A stretch of 64,000 nt of DNA. It comes from Akkermansia muciniphila (GTDB lineage: Bacteria > Verrucomicrobiota > Verrucomicrobiia > Opitutales > Opitutaceae). Within the stretch, counting starts at the first letter, position 1. Every line of letters begins with the position of its first letter. Below, in pieces: positions 26,342 through 35,277 of this stretch. The translations under genes were made by a program, and so were the position numbers. The stretch is taken from the NCBI GenBank assembly GCA_945888375.1, contig CAMCZZ010000003.1, positions 124,001-188,000 of the forward strand. Reading direction: 5' to 3'. The notes beneath the pieces were generated by a model. The model was not told the DNA's origin. It saw only the letters and a list, made by a program, of their open reading frames with translations, and searched no databases.

Positions 26342-27079
26342 ATGTCTTTTCCGATTCGCCCGTCCGCTCCACGGCCGTCGCTCTCCCGCGGCGGCTTCAC
26401 GCTCATCGAACTGCTCACCGTCATCGCCATCGTCGGCCTGCTGGCCGCGATCCTGATCCCGACGGTCGGGGCCGTGCGCACCCAGGCCAAACAAGCCCAG
26501 TGCTCCTCCAACCTGCGCCAGATCGGCGTCGCGCTCGCCGCCTACGCCGACGCCCACCGCGGCGCGTTCCCCGAAACCAGCCACGGCGCGCTCTCCGATT
26601 TGGAGGAGGTTTCGTGGATTTACACCCTGCGCCCCTTCCTCGGAAACGTCGACGAGGTGCGGCTCTGCCCGCTCGACCCCAAGCGCGACGAGCGCCTCCG
26701 CCTCCGCCTGTCCAGCTTCGTCCTCAACGATTACCTCGACGCCAAAACCTACTACGATCCCTTCGGCCGGCCCGCCGGCTCCGTGCCGCGCTACGCTTCG
26801 CTGCGCGAACCCGCCCGCACCCCCACCGTGTTTGTCGGCGCCAACAGCCTGCCGCTCGATCTGTCCGCCGACCACATCCACGCCCGCGAATGGGTGGGCA
26901 ACTGGTCCCAACTCACCGCCGACATCGCGCCCGACCGCTTCCGTTCCGGTGCCGCCGCCCCCGATCACGGCGACGGCCGCGCCCCCTACCTGTTCGCCGA
27001 CGGTCACGTGGCCGTGCTCGCCGCCGCCGAGCTGAAACGCCGCGTCGATGCCGGCGAAAACTTCGCCCTCCCCCGATGA
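26342..27079 (+). CDS. Prepilin-type cleavage/methylation protein (pseudopilin-like), first of three
   Basis: A 245-residue protein from the ATG at 26342. The type III signal is GGFTLIELLTVIAIVGLLAA: cleavage before Phe and the Glu at +5, followed by a long hydrophobic helix. The soluble part has KQAQCSSNLRQIGVALAAYA and ends with HGDGRAPYLFADGHVAVL, a variant of the H-x9-DG motif (here x10). Such proteins are processed by a prepilin peptidase and handled by type II secretion or type IV pilus machinery. It overlaps the next gene by ATGA, so it is translationally tied to the choice-of-anchor protein. Confidence 0.9.
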   Translation: MSFPIRPSAPRPSLSRGGFTLIELLTVIAIVGLLAAILIPTVGAVRTQAKQAQCSSNLRQIGVALAAYADAHRGAFPETSHGALSDLEEVSWIYTLRPFLGNVDEVRLCPLDPKRDERLRLRLSSFVLNDYLDAKTYYDPFGRPAGSVPRYASLREPARTPTVFVGANSLPLDLSADHIHAREWVGNWSQLTADIAPDRFRSGAAAPDHGDGRAPYLFADGHVAVLAAAELKRRVDAGENFALPR

Positions 27080-28224
27080 TCACACCGCGCGTGACCTTCC
27101 TCCGCTCCCTGCCCCCGGCCGGCCTCGCCCTGGTCCTGGCCGCGCCGCTCTCCGCCCAGCTCTACCTCAAATCCTCCCATGTCGACCTCAACGTCGCCTA
27201 CGCCGCCACCGCCACCCCCGAGCGCGGGGCCGGTTTCGGACTCTACGCCCATCACGTGTCCGCTCTCGCCGGTGGCGCGACGGTGGACGAACCGACCGAC
27301 CACACCGTGTTCCACCTGCCCGACACCGGCGGACGCTACCCCACCGCCGGCGGCATCTTGCCCTTCCTCGGTCAAAGCGGCCAACCCATCTGGCTGATCC
27401 CGCAAAACAGCCCGCCCAACACGGTTCCGTGGGTCGGCTTCGGCGGCTACGGTCTCGCCGGCGCCGAGGGCGCCCCGGCGGCTGATTTCGACTCCTTCGA
27501 TCCCCTGCCCGAACTCACCGGCAACTCCACCGTGCCGGCCGTGCGGGTGCGCTACCTTTCGGCCCTGACCCCGGCCGGCGCGGATTTCGCGCTGTGGCAA
27601 ACCGGCTCCGGCGGCGCGATCAACCTGCTCTTCAGCAATCGCCCCGCCACGACCGCCCCGCAGGTCTTCGGGCTGCGTCGTAATCAACACATCCATTTTA
27701 ACTGGGGCTTCAGCCAGCCCGGCTACTACCGCGTCCGGCTCCGGTTGGAAGGCACGATCGGCGGGACCCCCGTGGCACCTCGCGATGTCGCGGTCGATTT
27801 CGCCGTCAGCGTGCTTCCCCTCTACGAACAGTGGCGCCGGTCCGGCGACCGTTTCACCGCCGCCGAACGCGCCACCCGCGGAATCGGCGGGCCGCAGGCC
27901 GACCCCGACGCCGACAGCCGGCCCAATCTGCTCGAATACGCCCTCGGCACCTCGCCCCGCGCGAGCGACGGCGAGGGCACCGCCCCCGCGCTCACCCTGG
28001 CCGCCACCACCCCGGGGCCCACCCCGGTGCTCACCTTTAAACGGCTCGCCGATCCCTTGTTGGTCTACCGGGTGGAGTCCACGCCCGACCTGGCCGCCTG
28101 GACCGAAGTCTGGACCAGCACCGGCGCCCAAAACGTCGCCGGCCCGGTCAGCGTCCCCGCCGCCGCCATCTCGACCGCCAGCCCTCGCCGTTTTTTTCGC
28201 CTCGGCCTGGGCCACATCGAGTGA
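27076..28224 (+). CDS. Choice-of-anchor M-like secreted protein with Verrucomicrobial C-terminal module
   Basis: A 382-residue protein from the ATG at 27076 (overlap with the stop of the preceding gene). The signal peptide ends around PLSA. The domain with LYLKSSHVDLNVAYA, FALWQTGSGGAINLLFSNRP and HIHFNWGFSQPGYYRVRLRL follows the choice-of-anchor M / actinobacterial surface-repeat pattern. That family occurs in Actinobacteria with zinc-type ABC binding proteins. From about residue 250 comes a module also found at the end of three other proteins here: LYEQWRRS, then DPDADSRPNLLEYALGTSP, and the end RRFFRLGLGHIE. It may be surface-exposed; ligand inference (metal) is weak. Confidence 0.75.
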   Translation: MITPRVTFLRSLPPAGLALVLAAPLSAQLYLKSSHVDLNVAYAATATPERGAGFGLYAHHVSALAGGATVDEPTDHTVFHLPDTGGRYPTAGGILPFLGQSGQPIWLIPQNSPPNTVPWVGFGGYGLAGAEGAPAADFDSFDPLPELTGNSTVPAVRVRYLSALTPAGADFALWQTGSGGAINLLFSNRPATTAPQVFGLRRNQHIHFNWGFSQPGYYRVRLRLEGTIGGTPVAPRDVAVDFAVSVLPLYEQWRRSGDRFTAAERATRGIGGPQADPDADSRPNLLEYALGTSPRASDGEGTAPALTLAATTPGPTPVLTFKRLADPLLVYRVESTPDLAAWTEVWTSTGAQNVAGPVSVPAAAISTASPRRFFRLGLGHIE

Positions 28225-28287
28225 CCCGGCGTATCCGTCGCCTCCCCTTTCTGTCCGGATTCCCCGGGCAAAATAACACCCAACAAC

Positions 28288-29001
28288 ATGAAAAACATCC
28301 ACCACATCCTCAGCGGCGCCTCCGCGCTCGCCTTTATCCCCGCCCTGGCCTTCGCCCAGGTCCAGCTTCCCGCCGACCACGTCGATCTCGGCATCGGCTA
28401 CGAAGCCGGCGCGCTCGAGCTTCACTGGCACGTGGAGGACCTCGGTTTGGAATACGCCCCGGACGAGGCCTACGCCTTTGTCCCGCTCTCCTCCACGATC
28501 ACCCGTCCGGGCGGCGTGGCCTGGGATTTCACCGGTGCGCTCGAAGGCCAAACCCTCTTCGTCGCCCCCGGCACCGACCAGACCCCGTCGGTCTTGTTTC
28601 TCGGCGTGGGATCGGAAGAAATCACCAACGGCACTTTCCAATCCGACAGCCTCGTCTTCAGCCTCGACGGCGTCACCGGTCCCGGCGTCTTTTCGCTGTG
28701 GCAGACGGACGGATTTGGCGCACCCACGGCGGCGCTTTCCTCGGTCTCCGGCGGCCCGACGTCCTTCAGCCTTACCACCGGTGGGCACGCCCACTACGAC
28801 TGGGGCTTTACCGCGCCCGGCGTGTATGAGCTGACCTTCACCGTGAGCGGCACGCTCGTCGGAGAGACGCTGCCCATCGCCGACACCGCGACCTACACCT
28901 TCGCGGTCGGCACGGCCATCCCCGAGCCGTCCAGCTTCGCCGCCCTCGCGGGCCTGGCCACGCTCGCCCTCGCCTCCACCCGCCGCCGCCGCGCGGTTTG
29001 A
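28288..29001 (+). CDS. Choice-of-anchor M domain protein with PEP-CTERM signal
   Basis: A 237-residue protein with a signal peptide ending ALAFAQ. It has the same domain order as its neighbour: LPADHVDLGIGYEAGALELH, then FSLWQTDGFGAPTAALSSVS and GGHAHYDWGFTAPGVYELTF. The C-terminus IPEPSSFAALAGLATLALAS followed by TRRRR is a PEP-CTERM signal, whereas the neighbour ends in a different module. So two related domains are carried to the surface by different C-terminal signals. The His positions (HVD, HAHYDW) could be metal ligands. Confidence 0.85.
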   Translation: MKNIHHILSGASALAFIPALAFAQVQLPADHVDLGIGYEAGALELHWHVEDLGLEYAPDEAYAFVPLSSTITRPGGVAWDFTGALEGQTLFVAPGTDQTPSVLFLGVGSEEITNGTFQSDSLVFSLDGVTGPGVFSLWQTDGFGAPTAALSSVSGGPTSFSLTTGGHAHYDWGFTAPGVYELTFTVSGTLVGETLPIADTATYTFAVGTAIPEPSSFAALAGLATLALASTRRRRAV

Positions 29002-29039
29002 TGGCGGTTTCCCCGTCCCAGACCCGGCCCGCCTCCCGC

Positions 29040-29074
29040 CCGGCGACGCAAAAGCGCCGTCGGGCGATTTTTTT
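29040..29074 (+). terminator. Rho-independent terminator
   Basis: CCGGCGACGC, loop AAAA, and GCGCCGTCGG form a 10-bp stem with one mismatch and one wobble. GCG and then seven T follow. It lies about 40 bases after the PEP-CTERM choice-of-anchor gene. Confidence 0.7.
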
Positions 29075-29178
29075 CCACCAGGGAATTTTGCCGCCCACTC
29101 CGGTCTCCCCTAGTTACCTACCCACCGCCTCCGCCTTCGCCCCGACCCTCCGCACACCGTTTCCTCAATCACAGGAGT

Positions 29179-29277
29179 TTAAAGCGCGAAGACGCAAAGC
29201 CGCAAAGTAACACACAAAACCCTGATTTTCATCGTTTTAATATCTACCTTTGCGCCTTCTCGTCTTTGCGCTTAAAT
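29179..29277. repeat. Palindromic GCGAAGACGCAAAG-type repeat
   Basis: Arms at 29179-29208 and 29249-29277 are imperfect inverted copies (TTTAAAGCGCGAAGACGC against a right arm ending TCTTTGCGCTTAAA) around a loop with low G+C. The rest of 29002-29328 holds the terminator and no gene. Confidence 0.7.
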
Positions 29278-29328
29278 CTGAACTTTGATTCCCATCGATA
29301 TCCATTCCGGCTCCTAAGCCCTCCCCCC

Positions 29329-31482
29329 ATGCCCGTCCTCGCCCGCCCGCTGCGTCTCCTCGCCCTGCTGCTGCTCTGCGCCCTGCCGGCCGACGCCGCC
29401 CTGCGCGCCCAGGTGGAGGCTTCGCTCGTCGCCCTCGCTCCCGGCGAGGCGGCCGAGCCCGGTGAACTCGTGGTCGGCCTGCGCCTCGTCCACCAACCCC
29501 ACTGGCACACCTACTGGCTGCAACCCGGCACCGGCTACCCCACCAGCCTCGACTGGCAACTCCCCCCCGGTTGGACCGCCGGCCCCATCCGCTGGCCCGC
29601 TCCCCACCGCGTTTACGACACCGCGAAAAACCTCGCCGGCAACGGCTACGAGGACGTCGTTATCCTGCCCGTCACCCTCCTGCCGCCCGCCGGCTACGAC
29701 CCCGCCACGCCCGTCACCCTCCGCGCCAAAGCCGACTGGCTGATGTGCAAGGACGTCTGCGTGCCCGGCTCGGCCGAGCTCACCCTCGAACTGCCCGCCC
29801 CCGCCTCCGGCCCGGCCCGCAACGACCTCATCCGCGCCCTGCAAAACCTCCCGCAACCTCCGCCGCGCGAATGGGAAATCACCGCCACTCCGCTCGCCGG
29901 CGGCAAAACCATCCGCCTTTCCATCCTCACCCCCCGCGCCTCCCCCACTCTTGCCAGCGAGGCCTGGTTTTTCGCCGGCGACGCCGGCATCGCCTACGAC
30001 CAACCGCAACCGCGCATAGCCGCCGGCCTCCTGACCGAGAACCTCGTGCTCGACCTGACCGTCGCCGGCTACGCCAACCCGAAACCCACCCGCCTGACTG
30101 GCGTGCTCACCTTCGCCGACGGCTCCGCCTACACCCTCGACACCCCCTTCGCCTCCCCCGGCCCGTCCGCCGTTTCCGCCGACGCGCGACCTGCGACTTT
30201 CGACCCGCGACCTTCCTCCCCCGCCGGAACCGCTTCCTCCGCCCCCGGCGCCTCCGCCGCACCCCTCACCGCGCTATCCTTCGCGGCCATCCTCGCCGCC
30301 GCCTACTTCGGCGGCCTCATCCTCAACCTCATGCCCTGCGTGTTCCCGGTCCTGGGCCTGAAAGTCCTCGGCTTTGTCCAGCAGGCCGGCTCGGACCGGA
30401 AAAAAATCACCGCCCACGGCCTCGTGTTCACCAGTGGCGTGCTGCTCTCCTTCTGGACCCTTGCGGCCGGTCTCGCCGTGCTCCGCGCCGGGGGTCAGGA
30501 GCTTGGCTGGGGGTTCCAGCTTCAGGAACCGGCCTTCGTCTTCGCCCTCGCCGCCGTGCTACTGGCCTTCGCGCTCAACATGTCCGGCGTGTTCGAGTTC
30601 GCCCTCGGCGCTACCGCCATCGGCGGCGACCTCCAACAAAAACAGGGCCTCGGCGGCTCCTTCTTCACCGGCGTGCTGGCCACCGTGGTCGCGACCCCGT
30701 GCAGCGCACCCTTCCTCGCCCCCGCCCTCGGCGCCGCCCTCGCCCTGCCGGTCGCGACCGGTTTTGTGGTGTTCACCGCCATCGGTCTCGGCCTGTCCAC
30801 ACCCTACCTCGTGCTGGCCGCCTACCCCGCCGCCGTCCGCGCCCTGCCCCGCCCCGGCGCCTGGATGGAGGCGTTTAAACAGGGCATGGCTTTCCTGCTC
30901 TACGGCACCGTCGGCCTGATGGTCTGGATCCTCGCCGGCCAGCTCTCGGCCGAGCGGTTGCTGTCCGTGTTGCTTGCCCTCACCGGCCTGGCCTTCGCAC
31001 TCTGGCTCTACGGCCGCGCCACCCTGCCCGGCGCCCGCCGCACCAAGGGCAACCGCATCGCCTTCGGCCTCTCCTGGGTGCTCGCCGTCGCCGCCCTGGC
31101 CTACGGCTGGCCGCGCGCGGATGCGCCGGATGAGATCGTCTGGGAGCCGTGGAGCGCGGAACGCGTGGCCGCCTTGCGCGCCGAGGGCCGCCCGATCTAC
31201 GTCGATTTCACCGCCCGCTGGTGTTTCACCTGCCAGACCAACAAAAAGGCCGTGTTCTCCGGCCCCGGCTCCGGCGAGGTGCTCAAAACCTTCCGCGAAC
31301 GCAAGGTCGCCACCCTGCGCGGCGACTGGACCAACCGCGATCCGCTGATCACCGCCGAGCTCGCCCGCTGGAACCGCGCCGCCGTGCCCTTCAACCTCGT
31401 TTACCTCCCCGGCCAAGCCGAACCCCGCACCCTGCCCGAACTGCTCACCCCGAGCGTCGTGCTGGATGCGCTGAGGCCTTGA
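29329..31482 (+). CDS. dsbD: Thiol:disulfide interchange protein DsbD-like
   Basis: A 717-residue protein from the ATG at 29329. After the signal peptide comes the periplasmic N-domain with the cysteine pair in ADWLMCKDVCVPG. A low-complexity linker encoded by heptameric repeats follows, then the eight-helix transport domain with LNLMPCVFPVLGLKVLGF and VVATPCSAPFLAPALGAALA. The C-terminal thioredoxin domain has IYVDFTARWCFTCQTNKKAV. All three cysteine pairs of the family are present. It carries reducing power from cytoplasmic thioredoxin to periplasmic proteins. Confidence 0.93.
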   Translation: MPVLARPLRLLALLLLCALPADAALRAQVEASLVALAPGEAAEPGELVVGLRLVHQPHWHTYWLQPGTGYPTSLDWQLPPGWTAGPIRWPAPHRVYDTAKNLAGNGYEDVVILPVTLLPPAGYDPATPVTLRAKADWLMCKDVCVPGSAELTLELPAPASGPARNDLIRALQNLPQPPPREWEITATPLAGGKTIRLSILTPRASPTLASEAWFFAGDAGIAYDQPQPRIAAGLLTENLVLDLTVAGYANPKPTRLTGVLTFADGSAYTLDTPFASPGPSAVSADARPATFDPRPSSPAGTASSAPGASAAPLTALSFAAILAAAYFGGLILNLMPCVFPVLGLKVLGFVQQAGSDRKKITAHGLVFTSGVLLSFWTLAAGLAVLRAGGQELGWGFQLQEPAFVFALAAVLLAFALNMSGVFEFALGATAIGGDLQQKQGLGGSFFTGVLATVVATPCSAPFLAPALGAALALPVATGFVVFTAIGLGLSTPYLVLAAYPAAVRALPRPGAWMEAFKQGMAFLLYGTVGLMVWILAGQLSAERLLSVLLALTGLAFALWLYGRATLPGARRTKGNRIAFGLSWVLAVAALAYGWPRADAPDEIVWEPWSAERVAALRAEGRPIYVDFTARWCFTCQTNKKAVFSGPGSGEVLKTFRERKVATLRGDWTNRDPLITAELARWNRAAVPFNLVYLPGQAEPRTLPELLTPSVVLDALRP
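30187..30214. repeat. Heptameric tandem repeat inside dsbD linker
   Basis: Four 7-base units: CGACCTG, CGACTTT, CGACCCG, CGACCTT. They encode part of the Ala/Ser/Pro-rich linker between the periplasmic and membrane domains of the DsbD-like protein. Confidence 0.65.
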
Positions 31483-31586
31483 GCACGGGGACGGTCATAG
31501 AATCCCAGACCTCGCCGATGGCGGGCATCCGATAAGCGAAGCATCAGCCCATCGCTTCCTTGTTTTCACCCGCCCGGCGACCGCCC

Positions 31587-33272
31587 TCAAAACTCCGCCT
31601 GCTCGATTTTGCCCAGCTGGCGGTCGTCACGACCCTCGCAGTCGCGCAGCTTTACCCCATCGACGTTTTTGAAAACAAACTCGGGTCCGCCATCGCGGTG
31701 GCCACCCGCCACGGCGTCAAAAACCAGTCCAGAGGCGCGCTCCGCCACCACCGCCGGTCGAGCGTCGGGTCGCAGGGTTTCGAAACGCACATCCTCAACT
31801 CGCAAGCCCTTGACATGACGGATGTAAAGTCCGTGCGCCGGAGTGATCCCGAACATCGAAGGCTCGGGGTAGGCGAGCTCGTTTTCCGGTAATTCCCGCG
31901 TCGCCTGCTCCGCCGTGCCCCCGCCCGCCGCCACGATGCGGAGGTGGCTGAGGCTCACGTCCTCGATCTCATGCCCGGGCAGACCGGCCAGGATGGAGGC
32001 GTAGTGGGGATCGGCGTCATAAACCGTGATATTACTCAAGCGGATGCGCCGCATTCCCCCGATCGTGGCCCCCTCCGGCCCGCGCAGACGCCGGCCCACC
32101 CGCAGAAAAATCGGCGCAGTGGTGATCTCGCGCATCGTGAGGTTGGAGATATTCACATCCTCGAGCACACCACCGTCCACCGTCTCGAGCGCAATGCCTC
32201 GGCAGCGTTCAAAAACGCAGTTGCTGATGGTGATGTTGCGAAACCCGCCGTTGGACTCGGTGCCAAACTTTATCCGCCCGGTCACCCGATCTCGATCAGG
32301 CGCAAACTCCTGGGTGCGGCCGCGCGTGCCGTCGAGCAGCGTGCCAGGATCGAAGCCACTCACCTGGCAACCGGTGATAACGACGTTCTCCGTCGCCCGC
32401 GCAAAGCCGAGCGCGTAGGAGCTCTTCAACACGATGGCGTCATCATTGGGGGTGTTGAGCGCGCAGTTGGCGATGCGGACATGTCGGCAGGAATCGATAT
32501 CAAAACCGTCGCGCTGGGTATCGACCGTGACGTTGTCGATCAAGAGGTTATCCACCCCGGTGGCAAGGAGCGCGAAGTGGCCGCCGTTTAGGATGGTAAA
32601 GTCGCGCAGCACGACATTGCGGCAGAGCTTGAGCGCGAGCGCCTTGTTGCCCTCGCCGATCATGGCGGCGAACTCATCCCGGCCCTTGGCCCTGCCTTCG
32701 GGGTCGACGGCCCGCGCGGCATCGGCGGCGTCTTTGAGCGTGGTCGGGGTGTCGCCGGGCTTCTCCGCGCGGCGGGGTCCGGGACCGCGGCGGGTCAGGC
32801 CGGCACCATCGATGCGCCCCGGGCCGGTGATGACGATATTTTCCAGATTCTCACCCCAAAGCAGACTATTCCGCCAGTGACTGTGCCCAAAGTCCTGATA
32901 CATATCCCAGATGTTGGGCTCGGGGTCATCGTAGGCGCCAAAGCCCGGCGCAGGCGTCGCCGCCCGCAGGACCGCACCAGCCTCGAGCCGGAGCGCCACG
33001 TGGCTGCGCAAACGAAGGGAAAACGAAAGATAAACGCCCGCCGGCAGCACCACCGTGCCCCCGCCCTCGGCCGCCGCCGCGTCGAAGGCACGCTGGATGG
33101 CGGCGGTATCGAGCACCCGGCCGTCCCCCACCGCCCCGAGCGCCCGCACATCATGCTCCCGCGCCCCCGCTGCTCCTAGCACGGCCAGACAGGCGAAAAG
33201 CAACCGGCCGAAACGAGCAGGCCAAAGGGTGCGCGGAGATACGAGCAGGAGGGGAGTGATGGGTTGGGGCAT
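31587..33272 (-). CDS. Glycoside hydrolase family 28-like (polygalacturonase-type) protein
   Basis: A 561-residue protein from the ATG at 33272, with a signal peptide (LLFACLAVLGAAGA). HDVRALGAVGDGRVLDTAAI and GGGTVVLPAGVYLSFSLRLR open the beta-helix, then VTVDTQRDGFDIDSCRHVRI and NTPNDDAIVLKSSYALG carry the N-x-D / DD / K signature of GH28-type enzymes (D-D in NDDAI). SNGGFRNITISNCVFERCRG continues the coils. It probably cleaves uronic-acid-containing glycans such as pectin fragments in the periplasm. It is convergent with dsbD. Confidence 0.88.
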   Translation of the reverse strand: MPQPITPLLLVSPRTLWPARFGRLLFACLAVLGAAGAREHDVRALGAVGDGRVLDTAAIQRAFDAAAAEGGGTVVLPAGVYLSFSLRLRSHVALRLEAGAVLRAATPAPGFGAYDDPEPNIWDMYQDFGHSHWRNSLLWGENLENIVITGPGRIDGAGLTRRGPGPRRAEKPGDTPTTLKDAADAARAVDPEGRAKGRDEFAAMIGEGNKALALKLCRNVVLRDFTILNGGHFALLATGVDNLLIDNVTVDTQRDGFDIDSCRHVRIANCALNTPNDDAIVLKSSYALGFARATENVVITGCQVSGFDPGTLLDGTRGRTQEFAPDRDRVTGRIKFGTESNGGFRNITISNCVFERCRGIALETVDGGVLEDVNISNLTMREITTAPIFLRVGRRLRGPEGATIGGMRRIRLSNITVYDADPHYASILAGLPGHEIEDVSLSHLRIVAAGGGTAEQATRELPENELAYPEPSMFGITPAHGLYIRHVKGLRVEDVRFETLRPDARPAVVAERASGLVFDAVAGGHRDGGPEFVFKNVDGVKLRDCEGRDDRQLGKIEQAEF

Positions 33273-33433
33273 GTCGCCACCATGGCGCCAAAAACCCGCC
33301 CGGCCAAGCCCGCCCGCTTCGGACGGTTCGATCCGCCGCGCGGCGGATTTTTTTCGCCCCGAACCGTTTAAGCCTTTCGCCCGCCGTGCGGCGTCGTTTC
33401 GCTGTTTGCGCCGACCCACCGCGATTCCCACCC

Positions 33434-35008
33434 ATGCCCACCGCGAAAAAGCCGAGCCGCCCCCGCCCCATCCCCGTCAAGGCCCCTTCCGCCGCCCGCC
33501 CGCGCTCCCCCCGTGCTGAAAAGGTGGCAGACGATCGCATCCCGAAAAAAACCTACGATCTTCATGTCGCCCGCCTGCGCGAACGGCTGGTTGACCTCCA
33601 AGTCGAGCTGAAGGAGCAACCCTACCGCATCCTCCTCATCGTTGCAGGAGTGGCCGGCGCCGGCCGCGGCGAGGTCCTGAATACCCTCGGCGGCTGGCTC
33701 GATCCGCGCGGAGTCGAAACCTTTTCCTTCATCGAACCCACTGACGAAGAGCGCACCCGGCCGTTTCTCTGGCGCTTCTGGCGCAGCCTGCCCCCGCAAG
33801 GTAAAATCGGCGTCTACGCCGGCTCCTGGTATACCGAGACCCTCGCCGAAGAAGCCCGCAGCCAAAAAGACCTCGTCGCGCTCGACGCCGACCTCGAACG
33901 CATCCGCCGCTTTGAAAAAGCCCTGGTGAACGACGACACCCTCGTGGTGAAAATCTGGCTCAATCTCGACAAGCAGACCCAGCGCCAGCGCTTCAAAGCC
34001 CTCGCCGCCGACCCGAATACCGCCTGGCGCGTCACCGAGGACGACTGGCGGCACCACCGCATCTACGACCGGCTGGAACGCACCGCCGTGCACATCCTCG
34101 GCGCCACCCACCGGCCCCACGCCCCCTGGACCGTGGTTGACGCCAAGGACGAACGCGCCCGCAACCTCGCCGTCGGCGAGCTCCTGCTGGAACAATTCGC
34201 CGCCCACCGCCGCCGGCTCACCCGCCTGGCCGGCACCCGAAAACCCGCCCGCCCCGTCCCCGCCCCGGTTTCCCTCCGCCCCACCGGTCTGCGCCGTCTG
34301 CTCACCCTACCCCTCGACCAGACCCTCTCCGCCGAATCCTACGAAGAAAAACGCGATAAATGGCTCGGCCGGCTCAACGCCGTCGTGCGCGCCGCCAAGC
34401 TCGCCGGCCGCGCCATCACCTTTGTCTTCGAAGGCTGGGACGCCGCCGGCAAGGGCGGCGCCATCCGCCGCCTCACCAGCGCCATCGACGTGCGCGATTA
34501 CCGGGTCTACGCCGTCGCCAAGCCCACCGAGGAGGAATACGCCCACCACTATCTCTGGCGTTTCTGGCGCCACCTGCCCCGCGACGGCCAGGTGGCCATC
34601 TTTGACCGCAGTTGGTATGGTCGCATCCTCGTGGAGCGCCTGGAGGGCTTCTGCCGCCCCGACGAATGGACCCGCGCCTTCCAAGAGTTAAAAGACTTCG
34701 AGCGCGAACTCACCGACCACGGCCAGATCGTGATCAAGTTCTGGCTCCACATCAGTCGCGAAGAACAGCTCGCCCGCTTCCGCGCCCGCGAGGAGACCAA
34801 CTTTAAAAAGCACAAGATCAACGAGGAGGACTGGCGCAACCGTCGCAAATGGAGCGGCTACGAGATCGCGGTCGGCGACATGCTCGCCCTCACCGACGCC
34901 CCCGCCGCGCGCTGGCACCTCATCCCCGCCAACGACAAACGCTACGCCCGCCTGCAAATCCTCCGCACCGCTTGTCGCGCGATCCAGTCCGCCCTCGAGG
35001 CGCCCTAG
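33434..35008 (+). CDS. pap: Polyphosphate:AMP phosphotransferase (tandem PPK2)
   Basis: A 524-residue protein from the ATG at 33434. Two PPK2 domains stand in tandem, the length and order of class II enzymes that make ADP from AMP and polyphosphate. The N-terminal domain (about 35-260) has a degenerate P-loop, VAGVAGAGRGE. The C-terminal domain has the intact Walker A EGWDAAGKGGAIRRLT, with YLWRFWRHLPRDGQVAIFDR and SWYGRILVERLEGF, and ends NEEDWRNRRKWSGYEIAVGD. Only the second domain is expected to be catalytic. It is cytoplasmic. The gene stands alone and is followed by a palindromic element. Confidence 0.93.
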   Translation: MPTAKKPSRPRPIPVKAPSAARPRSPRAEKVADDRIPKKTYDLHVARLRERLVDLQVELKEQPYRILLIVAGVAGAGRGEVLNTLGGWLDPRGVETFSFIEPTDEERTRPFLWRFWRSLPPQGKIGVYAGSWYTETLAEEARSQKDLVALDADLERIRRFEKALVNDDTLVVKIWLNLDKQTQRQRFKALAADPNTAWRVTEDDWRHHRIYDRLERTAVHILGATHRPHAPWTVVDAKDERARNLAVGELLLEQFAAHRRRLTRLAGTRKPARPVPAPVSLRPTGLRRLLTLPLDQTLSAESYEEKRDKWLGRLNAVVRAAKLAGRAITFVFEGWDAAGKGGAIRRLTSAIDVRDYRVYAVAKPTEEEYAHHYLWRFWRHLPRDGQVAIFDRSWYGRILVERLEGFCRPDEWTRAFQELKDFERELTDHGQIVIKFWLHISREEQLARFRAREETNFKKHKINEEDWRNRRKWSGYEIAVGDMLALTDAPAARWHLIPANDKRYARLQILRTACRAIQSALEAP

Positions 35009-35031
35009 GCACGTCGCGCCTGCGGCCGCAT

Positions 35032-35222
35032 AGCCGGGAGCATTCCGCTGGACGGCAGAGCAGCGGGACGCGGGGGCGGGCAGATATCGGCGCGGACCGG
35101 GCGAAGAATGGAGCGAAGCAGAGACGGCGCACACTACCCGCAGGGTATTACGAGCCGAGGGCTCCACCGAAAGGGGCCGCCAAGCCGCTCGTCGCGACTC
35201 GGGCAGCGGAAGACTCCCAGCT
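35032..35222. repeat. 191-bp palindromic element, family member 1
   Basis: Inverted ends at 35032-35050 (AGCCGGGAGCATTCCGCTG) and 35204-35222 (CAGCGGAAGACTCCCAGCT). Inner arms carry TTTCGGTGG and GCCCTCGGCTC on the minus strand, which also occur in the element at 40801-40975. It starts 23 bases after the polyphosphate phosphotransferase stop codon. No gene is seen in it. Confidence 0.75.
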
Positions 35223-35277
35223 GAGCCCGTATCCGCCACCCTATTACTTTCCTGTTATCTCTATGTAGAATAACGAC

